Source: Gigaspora rosea (lineage: Eukaryota > Glomeromycota > Glomeromycetes > Diversisporales > Gigasporaceae). Taken from it: a DNA stretch of 64,000 nt. The notes beneath the pieces were generated by a model, which saw only the letters and a list, made by a program, of their open reading frames with translations, searched no databases and was not told where the DNA came from. Positions 12,225 to 21,873 of the stretch are shown piece after piece. The stretch lies in NCBI GenBank assembly GCA_003550325.1, contig QKWP01001662.1, forward strand, positions 32,352-96,351, in the 5' to 3' direction. Position 1 is the stretch's first letter, and each line of letters starts with the position of its first letter. The position numbers were made by a program, and so were the translations under genes.

Positions 12225-12425
12225 CCATAGGTGACTCATGGGTTGATCCACGGGTCACCCGTGGGTTGACTCACAGGTCATCTGTAGGTTGATCCACGGG
12301 TCACCTGTGGTCAACCCATGGGTTACCTGCAGGTTGACTTACCTGTTCTTAACCAGGCTATTACAACTTGACCCAGGTTACCCACCCATCCGCGAGTGAC
12401 TCAGGTGATACCCACCTGGGTCAAA
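12225..12425. repeat. Subterminal GGTCACC repeats of the hAT-like element
   Basis: GC-rich units of about 20 bases (GGTTGACTCACAGGTCATC, GGTTGATCCACGGGTCACC and variants) recur until the element's right end. Clustered subterminal repeats are usual transposase-binding sites in hAT elements; that role is inferred here. Confidence 0.65.
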
Positions 12426-12431
12426 ACACTA

Positions 12432-13625
12432 ATCTGAACCAGTTATTCCATTATTTTTGCAACAGCTTTTTTCTAATGAAGATGATTATAATAGAGAATT
12501 TCTTTCTAAAATTCGTCTTTATAATGCAGCATTCACTTTCACTTCTTTAGGTATTAAATTTGATCGTGAGCTTGCTAATTCAAGGGATGGAGTTTATACT
12601 TACCATATTCAAGGTATATTTTATCATAGAATTGGTTCTTTATTACCAGAGTATGAATCTATACCACAATATTTGCAAATGTATATCTGGAATACCCAAT
12701 ATGAGCTTCAATATCTATTGAATACCATTCCAAATTCAAATTTAAGTCCAACTATACTGCAAGGTTTAAAGAACATGCTTGATCAAGTAAACCTCTATGT
12801 TGCTAACTTTTGGAGCAGTGCTGACTTACCTATGGAAAATATTGAAAATTTGGTAATGTGTATTCATACCAATATTTTGGAACTTGATCAAAGAACTCAT
12901 AATGCTCCAACAGTTTCACAAGTTGCTGCTATTTGATAGATAACGATATATCCCATGCTGCAACACCAATATGTAATATTATATTACACACTTCAACAGG
13001 TTATTTGATGAGAATCTCTGAATTTAGTAGATGTTATGTTCTAATGGCATATCCTCTTTTGTTTCCTTATAGTGAACAAGGATGGGCTTCATATCAAATA
13101 CTATATAGAGATTTTATCATGAACCAACTTTAGATAATAGTAGAGACAATTATATTGGATATGATGATTACAACAAGATGACTACAGTACTAATACAACA
13201 CAACAAAGAAGATATGTTACTGCTATGGATTATTATACATATCATCTTCAAATTCAGACTAATCTACTACTGTAAGCAGAAAGACTCTTCCAGCAATTTG
13301 TCATTGATATATATGTAAAAATTGAAGCTGATCAGTTGAATTTTTATCGAGAAAATCAAAGAAAGATTCGTAGTGATCTTTATCAAGATCTTTGGGATGC
13401 TGTTTTGAATAGAGATAATAATCCAAAACATATTGGTCATAGAATAGTTCTTCCATCTACGTTTATTGGAGGACCTTGAGATATGATGCAATGGTATCAG
13501 GATTCTATGGCATTATTTTGCATTGGTAAACCTGATTTATTCATTACTATAACATGCAATCCTAAGTGGCCCGAAATTCAATCTCTATTGCTATCTGGTC
13601 AAACTGCACAAGATCGACCTGATAT
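12432..13625 (+). pseudogene. Helitron RepHel, Helitron-like N-terminal domain
   Basis: The reading continues from the N-terminal part: FTSLGIKFDRELANSRDGVY and IQGIFYHRIGSLLPEYES are hallmark segments of the Helitron-like N-domain of RepHel. A frame change near 12933 leads to NIILHTSTGYLMRISE and LLFPYSEQGW. Further on, after internal stops (for example near 13136, 13275 and 13480), comes VLPSTFIGGP, KPDLFITITCNPKWPEIQSL and AQDRPDI. All are in family order, with stops and frameshifts between, so the gene is dead. It is cut at 13626 by a MITE. Confidence 0.85.
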
Positions 13626-14007
13626 TACTGTATTTACTCGAAATAACGCGCACCTGCGCATTATTTCAAGGGGGTGCACGTTATTTCGAGTACGCGCATG
13701 GGCGTTATTTCGGGGTAAAGGTCTAATTTCTAAAAAATTGTCCATTATATATGTGCGATGCATAACAAACCTGTATTTCTTAATTTTATATATAGTCTTT
13801 CTGATCTAAATCAGATTTTTTGACTAAAAAAATTCTTATTTCCGCTTGTTATTTGAATTCGTTATTTCAGCAGATTATTAATTTGGCATTTGGAGTGTTT
13901 GTTATATTGGGACGCGCATGGGCGTTATTTCGAAACCTACATGCTATTTTAAGAAAATGCAATTTTCAAAATAACGCCCATGTGCGTTATTTCGAGTAAA
14001 TACGGTA
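13626..14007. mobile_element. TA-type MITE in the Helitron
   Basis: The left end TACTGTATTTACTCGAAATA and the right end TATTTCGAGTAAATACGGTA are inverted copies with one mismatch. Each ends in TA, compatible with a TA target duplication as in Tc1/mariner-type elements. GCGTTATTTCG recurs inside. Very small relatives with TACCGTATTT ends lie at 20607-20654 and near 25928. No coding capacity. Confidence 0.7.
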
Positions 14008-14178
14008 CAAGTACAGTATTTTAAAATTCTATTTTCTTTTTTTTTTATGTTATTTGTTTTTTTCTTTATTTTATTAATTTATATTAATATTTTTTTAGTT
14101 TTTTGTTTTTTTTTTTTTACTTTTAATTTTTTTATTTTTAGTTTAATTTATTTTATCGATGTTTATTATAGTACTAAT
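14008..14178. other. T-rich low-complexity interval within Helitron
   Basis: Runs of T with scattered A. The 66-codon frame beginning at 14047 is mostly this composition, apart from its last residues, which rejoin RepHel. It could be an intron remnant or unstable spacer; I cannot decide. Confidence 0.5.
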
Positions 14179-15160
14179 TATATTCTTAACTATATAGCAT
14201 GTGCTTTTCGAGAAAAACTTCAAGAATTGAAGGCTGACCTTTTATAACGTGGAATATTTGGATATGTTATTGGCCATGTCTATGTTATAGAATTTTAAAA
14301 ACATGGACTTCCACATGTTCATATTTTAATAATACTCCATTCAGAAAACAAGCTAAAAACTCCTGACGATTACAATACTATTGTCAGTACTAAAATTCCT
14401 AATAAGACAGTTAATCCCAAAACATATGCGACAGTTGTTTCTAATATGGTTCATGGTCCATGTGGTGAATTTAATCTTAATGCACCTTGTATAGTAGATA
14501 ATGGAACAGGTTATAAACAATGCAGTAAAGGGTATTCAAAGCAATTTCAGGAGGAAACTGTTTAAAGAAAAGATTCTTATTCAATATACCGTCGCCATCA
14601 AGACAATCAATATGTTGAAATTAGAGTAAGAAATAGAATAATACAATTGGATAACCAATGGATTGTTCCCTACAACAACTTTTTTTGTGCTAAGTATAAC
14701 TGTCATATAAATGTAAAAGTTTGTACTAGCATAAAGGCAGTTAAATATCTGTTTAAATATGTTTATAAAGGTCACGATAGAGCAATGATAGAAGTGACTG
14801 GTGAATCTCAACAAAATGAAATACAAGATCAGCCTATTGTAATTGATGAAATTCGAAATTTTGTTGATGCACGCTGGGTCTCAGCTCCTAAAGCTGCTTG
14901 GAAAATTCTAGATTTTAAGATGAATAGAATGAATCCTGCTATAACACATTTACAAGTACATCTTAAAGATCAGCAAAGAGTTATTATAGAAAAAAATAGT
15001 AATTTAGAAGAATTTATAGAAAAAGAACAGAACTGTCAAACAACTCTTACTAAATTTTTTAGAATGAATGCACAAGATTTGGATACAAGAAACATACTAT
15101 ATGCAGATTTTCCTTTACACTATACTTGGAATAAAGCAACAAAAACTTGGAAAAGATGAC
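14179..15160 (+). pseudogene. Helitron RepHel, Rep (HUH) domain
   Basis: The segment reads ACAFREKLQELKADLL, then FGYVIGHVYVIEF, then the metal-binding HUH motif in KHGLPHVHILIIL (His codons at 14314 and 14320). From 14299 to 15159 one frame runs with a single stop at 14563. It includes MVHGPCGEFN, KDSYSIYRRH, NQWIVPYNNFF, CSTK-like cysteine region and the tyrosine motif KYLFKYVYKGHDRA, then FVDARWVSAPKAAW and ILYADFPLHYTWNKATKTW. The HUH and Tyr motifs are those used to nick and join single-stranded ends in Helitron transposition. Catalytic residues are preserved here although the gene is broken. Confidence 0.85.
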
Positions 15161-16040
15161 AACATGGAGGCAATATTGGAAGAATATATATAGCGCATTC
15201 AGGTGAAGGTAAACAATGATTTTTAAATTTACTAACAAAAAAACAAGCTTGACTTTTAAATATTTAGATAATAACTGAATAGCAAAATACAATTTCTAAT
15301 GAGTTGGGTACTAATTCTGATTAAGAAAAAAATTGTTTATTTGCATACTGTTCTTTTAAAGAATCTGAAAAATATGATTTTGCTAACTATTGTAATTAGT
15401 GCTTTAAAAATTTTTTTAGAATTCAAAGAACTGTATGTAAATTGAATTTTGTTTTTTACTAATCGGAAACTGTACTATTGATTCATTGGGAATGTTATTT
15501 TGCACATAATTGCATTATTTAGATGAGAGGTATTACCTTCGTTTATTATTAACAAAGGTAAAAGGGCCCACGAGTTTCGATGATCTCAAAACAGTAAATG
15601 GTATCAAATACGATACTTTCAAAAAAAGTGCACTACATAGAGGTTTTCTTCAAAATGATAATGAACACTGACTATGCATGAGTGAAGCTAGAAATTTTCA
15701 GATACCTGACCAATTATGGGAACTTTTTGCAATATTATTAATTTTTGGAGGCATTACAGACACATATTAGTTATGAACTGAAAATTTTAATACTATAGCA
15801 GAGGATTTTGCATATAGAGACATTTCTAATGGTCCACTTAGAGTTCAAGCAGTCCTTCAAAGAGTAAACTTAGTTTTATAATGGCATTCAAAAAGTGTTT
15901 CTGATTTTGATTTACTAGAGTTGTTGCCTAAAATAAATAGTAGAGAATTGTCACAATTGCTTTTAGATAAATTAAATTATCATATTATGCCTTAAGATAT
16001 TGCCAAAATAAGCACTATAAATGAAGGTTAGCGCATAATA
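15161..16040 (+). pseudogene. Helitron RepHel, linker between Rep and helicase
   Basis: Just after 15160 the reading gives GGNIGRIYIAHSGEGKQ. The expected continuation, ERYYLRLLLTKVKGPTSFDD, appears only near 15522, so about 280 bases of extra sequence of unknown origin separate them. The linker continues as TVNGIKYDTFKKSALHRGFL, RNFQIPDQLWELFAILLIFG and YHIMP with several stops. The order and spacing of the flanking segments match the family. Confidence 0.75.
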
Positions 16041-17363
16041 TTTGATGTAGTATTGAAACTTATAGAACAAAGAAATGGTGGAATACTTTTTGTTGATAGC
16101 CCTACAGGGAGTGGTAAAACATATCTTTATGAATGCCTTCTTATTTATTTACGAGTCAGTCAGCTTATTGAATTAGCAGTGGCATCCTTTGGCATCAAAG
16201 CCACCTTATTGTTACATGGTAGGCGCACTGTGCACTCAAGGTTTAAAATACCAATTTCTATGTTAGATGGAAATTCAACTTGCAATAGTGATAAAGAAAG
16301 TGATTTGGCCAAGTTACTTAAAGAGGCTATACTCATTATTTGGGATAAAATACCAATGACATATCAGCATGCTCATGAGCCTGTTGATAGAACATTAAAA
16401 GGCATTATGGAAAATGAGCTTCCATTTGGTAGAAAAATAGTTTTATTTGGAGGTAATTTTAGGCAAGTATTACCTATAGTTCGCAAAGGTACCAGATCTC
16501 AAAAAGTTAATGCTGCCCTTAATAAGTCATGTATATGGGATCATGTTTGTATATTTACTTTGACTACTTATATGCGAATTTCCCAAGCTACTAACCATGA
16601 AGCAAAAGAATTTTCAGAATACTTACTAAAAAAGAAATAGTACTGAACCTATTGTAGAAAATAACTTGATTCAGCTTCCTAATAACTTTGTTATTACTGC
16701 ACAAAATAAACAAGATCATATTAGTCTATTAATAGATACCATCTATCCCAATCTAGCTACAAATTCAACAAACACTAACTTTATTACTAAAAAAGCAATA
16801 CTTACACCTTTAAACAATACTGTTAATGACATTAACAAGCAAATAGTAGAAAGATTTCCTGGAGAACAATATACATATTTCAGCTTTGATTCTGTGCCTA
16901 AAAATATACTTAATCTTTATCCAATCGAGTTTCTTAATACATTGACACCACAAGGGCTTCCTCTACATATACTTGCTTTAAAGATTAATGTTCCAATAAT
17001 GTTGCTCAAGAACTTGGACCCCATTAATGGCCTTTGCAATAGAACTAGACTTATTTGTCATAGTTACAAATACATACAATTAATGCTGAAATAGTGATAG
17101 GAAGTTATCAAGGCAAACAGGTTTTTATTCCTAGGATTTCTCTTTTAGCATCAGAAGATTCAGGATTACCTTTTATGCTAGAAAGAAAACAATTTCCTAT
17201 ATGTTTAGCATTTGCTCTTACAATAAACAAGTCCCAAGATCAAACCCTTCCTCATATTGGTCTCTATCTTCCTTGGCCAGTCTTCTTACATGGGCAATTG
17301 TATGTAGCTATGTCTAGAGTACGCGAAATGCAGAATATTAAAGTAGCAGTTAAAAATGGATAA
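16041..17363 (+). pseudogene. Helitron RepHel, Pif1-type helicase domain
   Basis: Walker A reads DSPTGSGKTYLYE, followed by a HGRRTVHSRFKIPISM segment. The Walker B position reads IIWDKIPM where the family has D-E, and the next motif reads LFGGNFRQVLPI where the family has GGDFRQ; both changes remove expected acidic residues. LTTYMRI follows. Frameshifts near 16645 and 17090 separate VILTPLNNTVNDIN-like, LPLHILALKINVPIMLLKNL and FALTINKSQDQTLPHIGLYL with VAMSRVREMQNI, the usual end of Helitron helicases. Helicase activity would unwind donor DNA; this copy cannot be active. Confidence 0.85.
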
Positions 17364-17590
17364 ATTCAAGAAAAAGACAGCGTTTATACTAAGAATGTTG
17401 TGTTTAGAGAAGTTTTAAATTACTAAATATGTAATGCTATTATAGAGTATTTGTGATATTATAGGCATTAGCTGCTTTACTAAATACTAATGGATTATAC
17501 AGTACTAAATAATTTATATTATTTATATATCTGCTAATATCAAGTCACATTCTACTACCTGTGTATAACTTTCTTTTATAATTAACTATT

Positions 17591-17610
17591 GCACGAATGA
17601 AAGGACGTGC
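17591..17610 (+). other. Helitron 3' terminal hairpin
   Basis: GCACG (17591-17595) pairs with CGTGC (17606-17610) around a 10-base loop. Seven bases, CCTGATG, follow, and CTAG would follow directly if the MULE at 17618-20574 and one target-site copy were absent. Confidence 0.7.
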
Positions 17611-17617
17611 CCTGATG

Positions 17618-20574
17618 GGATTTACTAATTTACCTCCCACTCTCCGATTGGATAACGATCCTCTTGTTTCTGATTGGACGAAATTGATGATCGTCAATTA
17701 GCCAACATATACGAAAAATCTTTATTTCTGAAAATGTATTCTTTTATTACCTTAAAATTTTTGCACATTTAATTTCATTATCTCTACTTAGTTACATGAT
17801 TAACAACCTTTAATTTGAAAATCATATACAGTTTTGTGAAACTCACGAACAATATATCAAAAAATTGATTATACCTATTGCATTATTTTATTTTCTGATA
17901 CTTATGGCTAGTAAGATTATTGAAGATGCGCTAACTTTGTAATATTTACATTGATGATTTAATTTATCAACCAATTTACAATATAAAACTACAAGACTTT
18001 ATTTCAGCGCATTTCTTTTATATCTAATTGTTACCAAGTTTATTATACTGATTATCGATTACTATGAGTTAACTTTTAGATTCTTGTTCAAATGCTATCT
18101 AAAGTATAATATTATCATTCTCATAAATACTTAATATATTAACATTATAAATAATACTTGTTAATAAAATATTTAATAGCTTTTTTATTTACACTTGTAT
18201 CGCTCTAAGACATTTAAAAGCAATACTATAAATTGAAAAAATTTATTGCGCAATTATATAACTAAATTACTTCACCTTGGCACAACACTAAATTCACAAT
18301 TAAAACATGAAGGTTTCAACATGCACACATACAACAATAAAAAAAAACTAAAAATTATTTTGTCTTCTGAACTTTATATTTGATGCCAACTGAGGGATTT
18401 TCAGCTTATCAGCTTGTGGTACAGTCTCAATTCTGGCGATTCTTACTCTTTCTATTTGGGCAGCCTGTCAGAAAGTTTCTCGCAGACTATGAATATCTTG
18501 TACCTTTCTCTCTTTCTATTCAACAATAATTGCGGAAAGATCTTCCTGTATTTTAACATCTTTAACATATGTTTCTACATTTGCTTAATTAAAAAATCCC
18601 GTGAATTTGTAAAAGAATTATGTTTTAAACAAAATTTAAAATTGACTGCTTACCATATTCATTCTCTTTGTTATCATTACAAGTACGAAATTGAGCTAAT
18701 ACTGCAAATACATGTTTGCATTCTAATTGGCATTTTTTTAAAGTCTAAACAAGTACAAATATACAATGTGATATCCATATTATTTTCACTAGAGTTTCTT
18801 TTGCGAACAGAGTATTCAACATCATTATTTGTTACTAAATGAACCAACCAAACATCTGCAAAGTCCTTTATAGCTTCATCACCCAATTCTCTCCACTTAT
18901 TAATTGCCTCTACTACTTGTTGCTGTGCTTCCACATCAGTCCATCTTCCTGTTTTCATAAGTTTCCATAAATCTTTTCAAATGATTGCCTTATTTGGATT
19001 GATATTTGTACCATTTTTATGACCCAGCCTTCTATGCCAAGAGTGCAGTACATGAAAATGGCATAAAAATATAGAGCTATCTGGAAAACATTCCTCCACT
19101 GCTTTTATCTCCTCACCAGTGTCATCCACCATAAATATATCTAGATTCAACTTTTTATTTTCATGTTTTAAAAATTCCAGCCATCTCCTCAATGTCAACG
19201 ATCGTTTGAATTCACTTATCAAAAATGCGATAGGGTATCCACTTCCCGTTATCGGATGGCGCATAACAATAGTGAAAAGATGATAGCCATGGTGATTCAT
19301 TCCATGAGTGCCATCTAGGCACAAGACACTAACAAGCTTTGTTAATTTTCTCTGTTCTTCCATCTGAAATGCAAATATGAACACGAGATTATTTTCCTTA
19401 TTATGGCGTTCAAATAGACAACTTCCACCTCCACTAATTAGCATTTCTTGCCATTTATCCAAAGAACATAACTCATTCCTATCAAGATAAATAAGACCAT
19501 TCATCACATTATACACAATTGAATATATATCATCACGTGTTATAAGAGCATCCCGTAATATTTGAACATCCTGTAAATGGTCTTCGACACCTTTTTTTAT
19601 CTGATCATTAAGTTCAACTGCTCTGAATCATAAAAGTTTCTGTATGCTGAAAGTGTGAGTCCTTCAAGAGCACGCTTTTGAATAAATTCTCTGATATTTT
19701 TTGAGAGAGGGAGTGTGCACAAGTCTGATAAACGGCCAGGAAAATGGTTGGTGTGTTTATAATAATATCGTAATATCACTGTAGATGAATTAATAGGAAG
19801 TGTTACGCAATTAGAACTTTTACAACCACATTTTTTAGTTTCTTTTTGTGTAGTTCGTGGTTTTTTATTCGGATTCTTCCCAGCAATACTTTCATATGGC
19901 CCGTAACGGTGACAGTACCATCGCTCTGTCCATTGGTTTTTTTTCTAACACTGTCCAATTTACTTCAACGATCATGACGAACATAGCTTAGGCCTGCTTT
20001 TTCAAGGTTCTTAATCCATGTTACATATTCATCTAATGGAAGTGAATATGTTTTTACTTTCTCTGATTCTAATAGTCCTTCTGGTACCATTTTATCATCC
20101 TCTACTGCTTCCCACATATGACCGACACCATCAGTCGCGTCTAAAATAGAATCAAGTGTAATATCCATATCATTTTCACTCACATCTATATCAATTTCTT
20201 CGACTTCCTCATAGATATCAAAAATTGTATTAATGTCAGGAGGCGTTAACATGATAATAAACTATTTAAAAGCGAATGAAGGTACGTATCAGTCACTGGT
20301 TGTGTAGTAGAAGTTATACACTTATGAATGACACATTCGATATATAGTACAAGACTCTTTAAGTTTTTTTTTGTGAAAAACACGGTAAAAAGTATCTTTA
20401 TTACTGCGCCATTTAACAAAAGAAAAAAAGTAAAAGCGCGGTTGCTATAAAATTTTTATTTAAAAGTATAAAATGTATAAAATGTCGTACTGTAGTACAG
20501 TGATGATTTTTTGCCCAATCAGCAACAAGAGGATCGTCATCCAATCGGAGAGTGGGGGGTAAATTAGTAAATCC
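17618..20574. mobile_element. Mutator-like element (MULE), 2957 bp
   Basis: GGATTTACTAATTTACC at the left and GGTAAATTAGTAAATCC at the right are perfect inverted ends, continuing as CTCCGATTGGAT and ATCCAATCGGAG to at least 60 bases with few mismatches. GCCCTGATG is duplicated at 17609-17617 and 20575-20583; 9 bp is the classical Mutator target-site length. The element carries a MULE transposase relic on the minus strand. Confidence 0.92.
18352..20252 (-). pseudogene. MULE transposase, degenerate
   Basis: Read on the minus strand from the ATG at 20252: an acidic N-terminus (MLTPPDINTIFDIYEEVEE), a region ending with WIKNLEKAGLSYVRHDR, then after frame breaks PINSSTVILRYYYKHTNHFP and RALEGLTLSAYRN. 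The MULE catalytic core follows in one open frame (19516-18977): VLCLDGTHGMNHHGYHLF with the first Asp, IVMRHPITGSGYPIAFLISE, DIFMVDDTGEEIKAV with a second Asp and FLCHFHVLHSWHR. A C-terminal CTCLDFKKM segment resembles a SWIM zinc finger whose last ligand region is damaged, and the segment usually before it seems deleted. A coiled C-terminal part can be followed to about 18355. Stops and frameshifts make it inactive. Confidence 0.8.
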
Positions 20575-20606
20575 GCCCTGATGCTAGTTATTATATATAT
20601 ATTTTT

Positions 20607-20654
20607 TACCGTATTTCCCCAAATAAGGTAGCATATTTTCGGGAAAATACGGTA
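20607..20654. repeat. 48-bp inverted repeat with TACCGTATTT ends
   Basis: TACCGTATTTCCCC and GGGAAAATACGGTA face each other over about 20 bases. The ends resemble the MITE at 13626-14007. It lies in the right part of the hAT-like TIR element, outside the Helitron. Confidence 0.55.
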
Positions 20655-20835
20655 CTATAAACTCCGGAGTATTACATAGTGCTTAGCACATAGTACTCCG
20701 GGTTATACTCTGGGTTATACTCCGGGTTACACTTTGGAGTATGCTCTGATTCATACTTCAGTGTGGTGTGGTGTTAAGGGATACTCTGCCAGAGTATGCA
20801 CCACACCACCCTGGAGCACTCCGTTAACATCCCTA

Positions 20836-21012
20836 ATTTATTACCTTGATAATGAGAAAAATTCCGATGCGTTAATCGATTTCTGCTTACGAAATAAATT
20901 TTTGATTTACGTGGGTACATTCAGATATTTAGCTTTAGGCAATAATGTTAGAAAGAAACTTGAAAAATATGTTACATTGGTACCATATGAGCGTATTTTT
21001 GTTGATTGTTAA
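20836..21012 (+). pseudogene. F-box/LRR-like gene, 3' part after the insertion
   Basis: After the duplicated ATTTATTA the reading continues from the 5' part (LKKLLIYY) as LDNEKNSDALIDFCLRNKFL, IYVGTFRYLALGNNVRKKLE and KYVTLVPYERIFVDC, then a stop at 21010-21012. This is the usual C-terminus of the family. The last 56 codons have no stop or frameshift although the 5' part is badly decayed. Most of the open frame annotated from 20734 in front of it belongs to the transposon and is not part of the gene. Confidence 0.85.
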
Positions 21013-21187
21013 TTGCTATAAAATTCTTTTTTATGCAACTTATTGTCAATGTAATTAAGCGATTAAACTATAAAAATGTCAAAAATCAAAATTTATCATA
21101 ATTTAATCGATTTATTACTGTATTACTGAATTGATTTATCATAAATCGACTAACGACATCCCTGACGATTGATGTTCACCCTATTTA

Positions 21188-21873
21188 ACCCTATGAAAAA
21201 AGTGGTCCGGGTGGTGTTACGGTTTAGCACGGAGGTGTCCGTGATGGCACGTGCACTGTGGCACGTATATATACGACACACGGAATGGCACGTGTTTAAA
21301 ATGATACGTATCGGCGTTGTAAGATTTTTATACGGAATGGCACGTATTCGGGATGACACGTATAGGCTCGTTAGTTGGAATTACACGTATTTAATGGCAC
21401 GTGTATCTCGTGTAGCCAATAAAATCGCAGGATCAGGTGTAACGTGAAAATTCAAAACAAACGAATTTTTTTAAAAAATCGTCTGTACCTCCAAATCTCA
21501 TCTATGAAATGCTTTTTAATTCCTAAAAAAAAAATTCCTTGCAAAATTTTGCTATAGGCATGTTTGTTACCACCCTTCACAATTATACTGTACTCTAACT
21601 AAATTGAATTCGTTCTTGTCGTAAGAAATATATGCACGTAAACTTACTTGTGCCTCGACACGTGCCAAAACACGTGAATTTTGGCTTAGTAAAGTGCAGC
21701 AAAACCCGGTCCATTTACGGTCCAAAATGTCCGGGCAGACGGTCCAATTCGGACCATTTTAGTCGTGCCAATACGGAACTCACACGTGCAAACCCGTCTC
21801 TTTAGCCGTTCCACAGATCACCGTGCTTTTCCGTAGAACCACGTGCATATCCGGACGGATTTTTTTATAGGGT
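21188..21873. mobile_element. TIR element with ACCCTATRAAAAAA ends
   Basis: The left end ACCCTATGAAAAAAG and the right end TTTTTTATAGGGT are inverted copies; a CCGGGTGG/CCGGACGG block follows inside each end. The interior is full of CACGTG, CACGTATA and CCGT motifs in both orientations and is clearly less AT-rich than its surroundings. No credible target duplication or transposase was found. Short open frames on both strands (21150-21447) mirror each other and are incidental. Confidence 0.7.

Larger units (their letters stand above)
10381..12431. mobile_element. Non-autonomous hAT-like element in the Helitron
   Basis: The ends TAGTGAATTGACTCG and (inverted) TAGTGTTTTGACCCAGG match as terminal inverted repeats, and ATCTGAAC is duplicated exactly at 10373-10380 and 12432-12439, an 8-bp target duplication. 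Removing the element and one copy of the duplication reconnects the Helitron reading (VILSE before, SEPVIPLFLQQ after). The subterminal regions hold GGTCACCYGTGGG-like repeats (10410-10460, 12225-12420). No transposase gene is visible; most of the interior is another element. Confidence 0.85.
9121..20587 (+). mobile_element. Degenerate Helitron with reconstructed termini
   Basis: The 5' end TCTATATTACTAAAG follows an A at 9120 and leads into GTCTGTCTGTCACG, typical of Helitron 5' ends. The 3' end is split: a hairpin GCACG-10 nt-CGTGC (17591-17610) is followed by CCTGATG, then a MULE insertion, and after the duplicated GCCCTGATG comes CTAG (20584-20587) followed by T. Helitrons end in CTRR after a short hairpin and insert between A and T, which fits both sides. 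With the three nested insertions removed the element is about 6 kb, a normal autonomous length. It carries a RepHel open frame in broken pieces (9987-17363). Confidence 0.8.
8953..20835. mobile_element. hAT-like TIR element enlarged by nested insertions
   Basis: The left end TAGGGATGTTAATGGAGT and the right end ACTCCGTTAACATCCCTA are inverted copies with one mismatch. They are flanked by the direct repeat ATTTATTA at 8945-8952 and 20836-20843, an 8-bp target duplication as made by hAT transposases. Without the Helitron and its passengers (9121-20587), only about 416 bases remain, the size of a non-autonomous element. Subterminal GGAGTA and CTCCGGGTTATACTC motifs repeat near both ends. No transposase of this element itself was seen. 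It sits inside the F-box pseudogene. Confidence 0.85.

Noticed and set aside
18414..18842. 142-codon plus-strand frame
   Set aside because: It is the antisense of the MULE transposase C-terminal part.
8953..20835. A single giant autonomous transposon carrying helicase and MULE genes
   Set aside because: The helicase belongs to a Helitron with its own ends and the MULE has its own TIRs and 9-bp duplication; the outer element alone is only about 416 bp.
20734..20835. Start of the 92-codon frame as a gene start
   Set aside because: This part is the right end of the TIR element; only the portion after 20836 belongs to the F-box pseudogene.
21150..21447. Open frames on both strands with Arg-rich peptides
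   Set aside because: They mirror each other within a TIR element rich in CACGT motifs and have no protein-like features.
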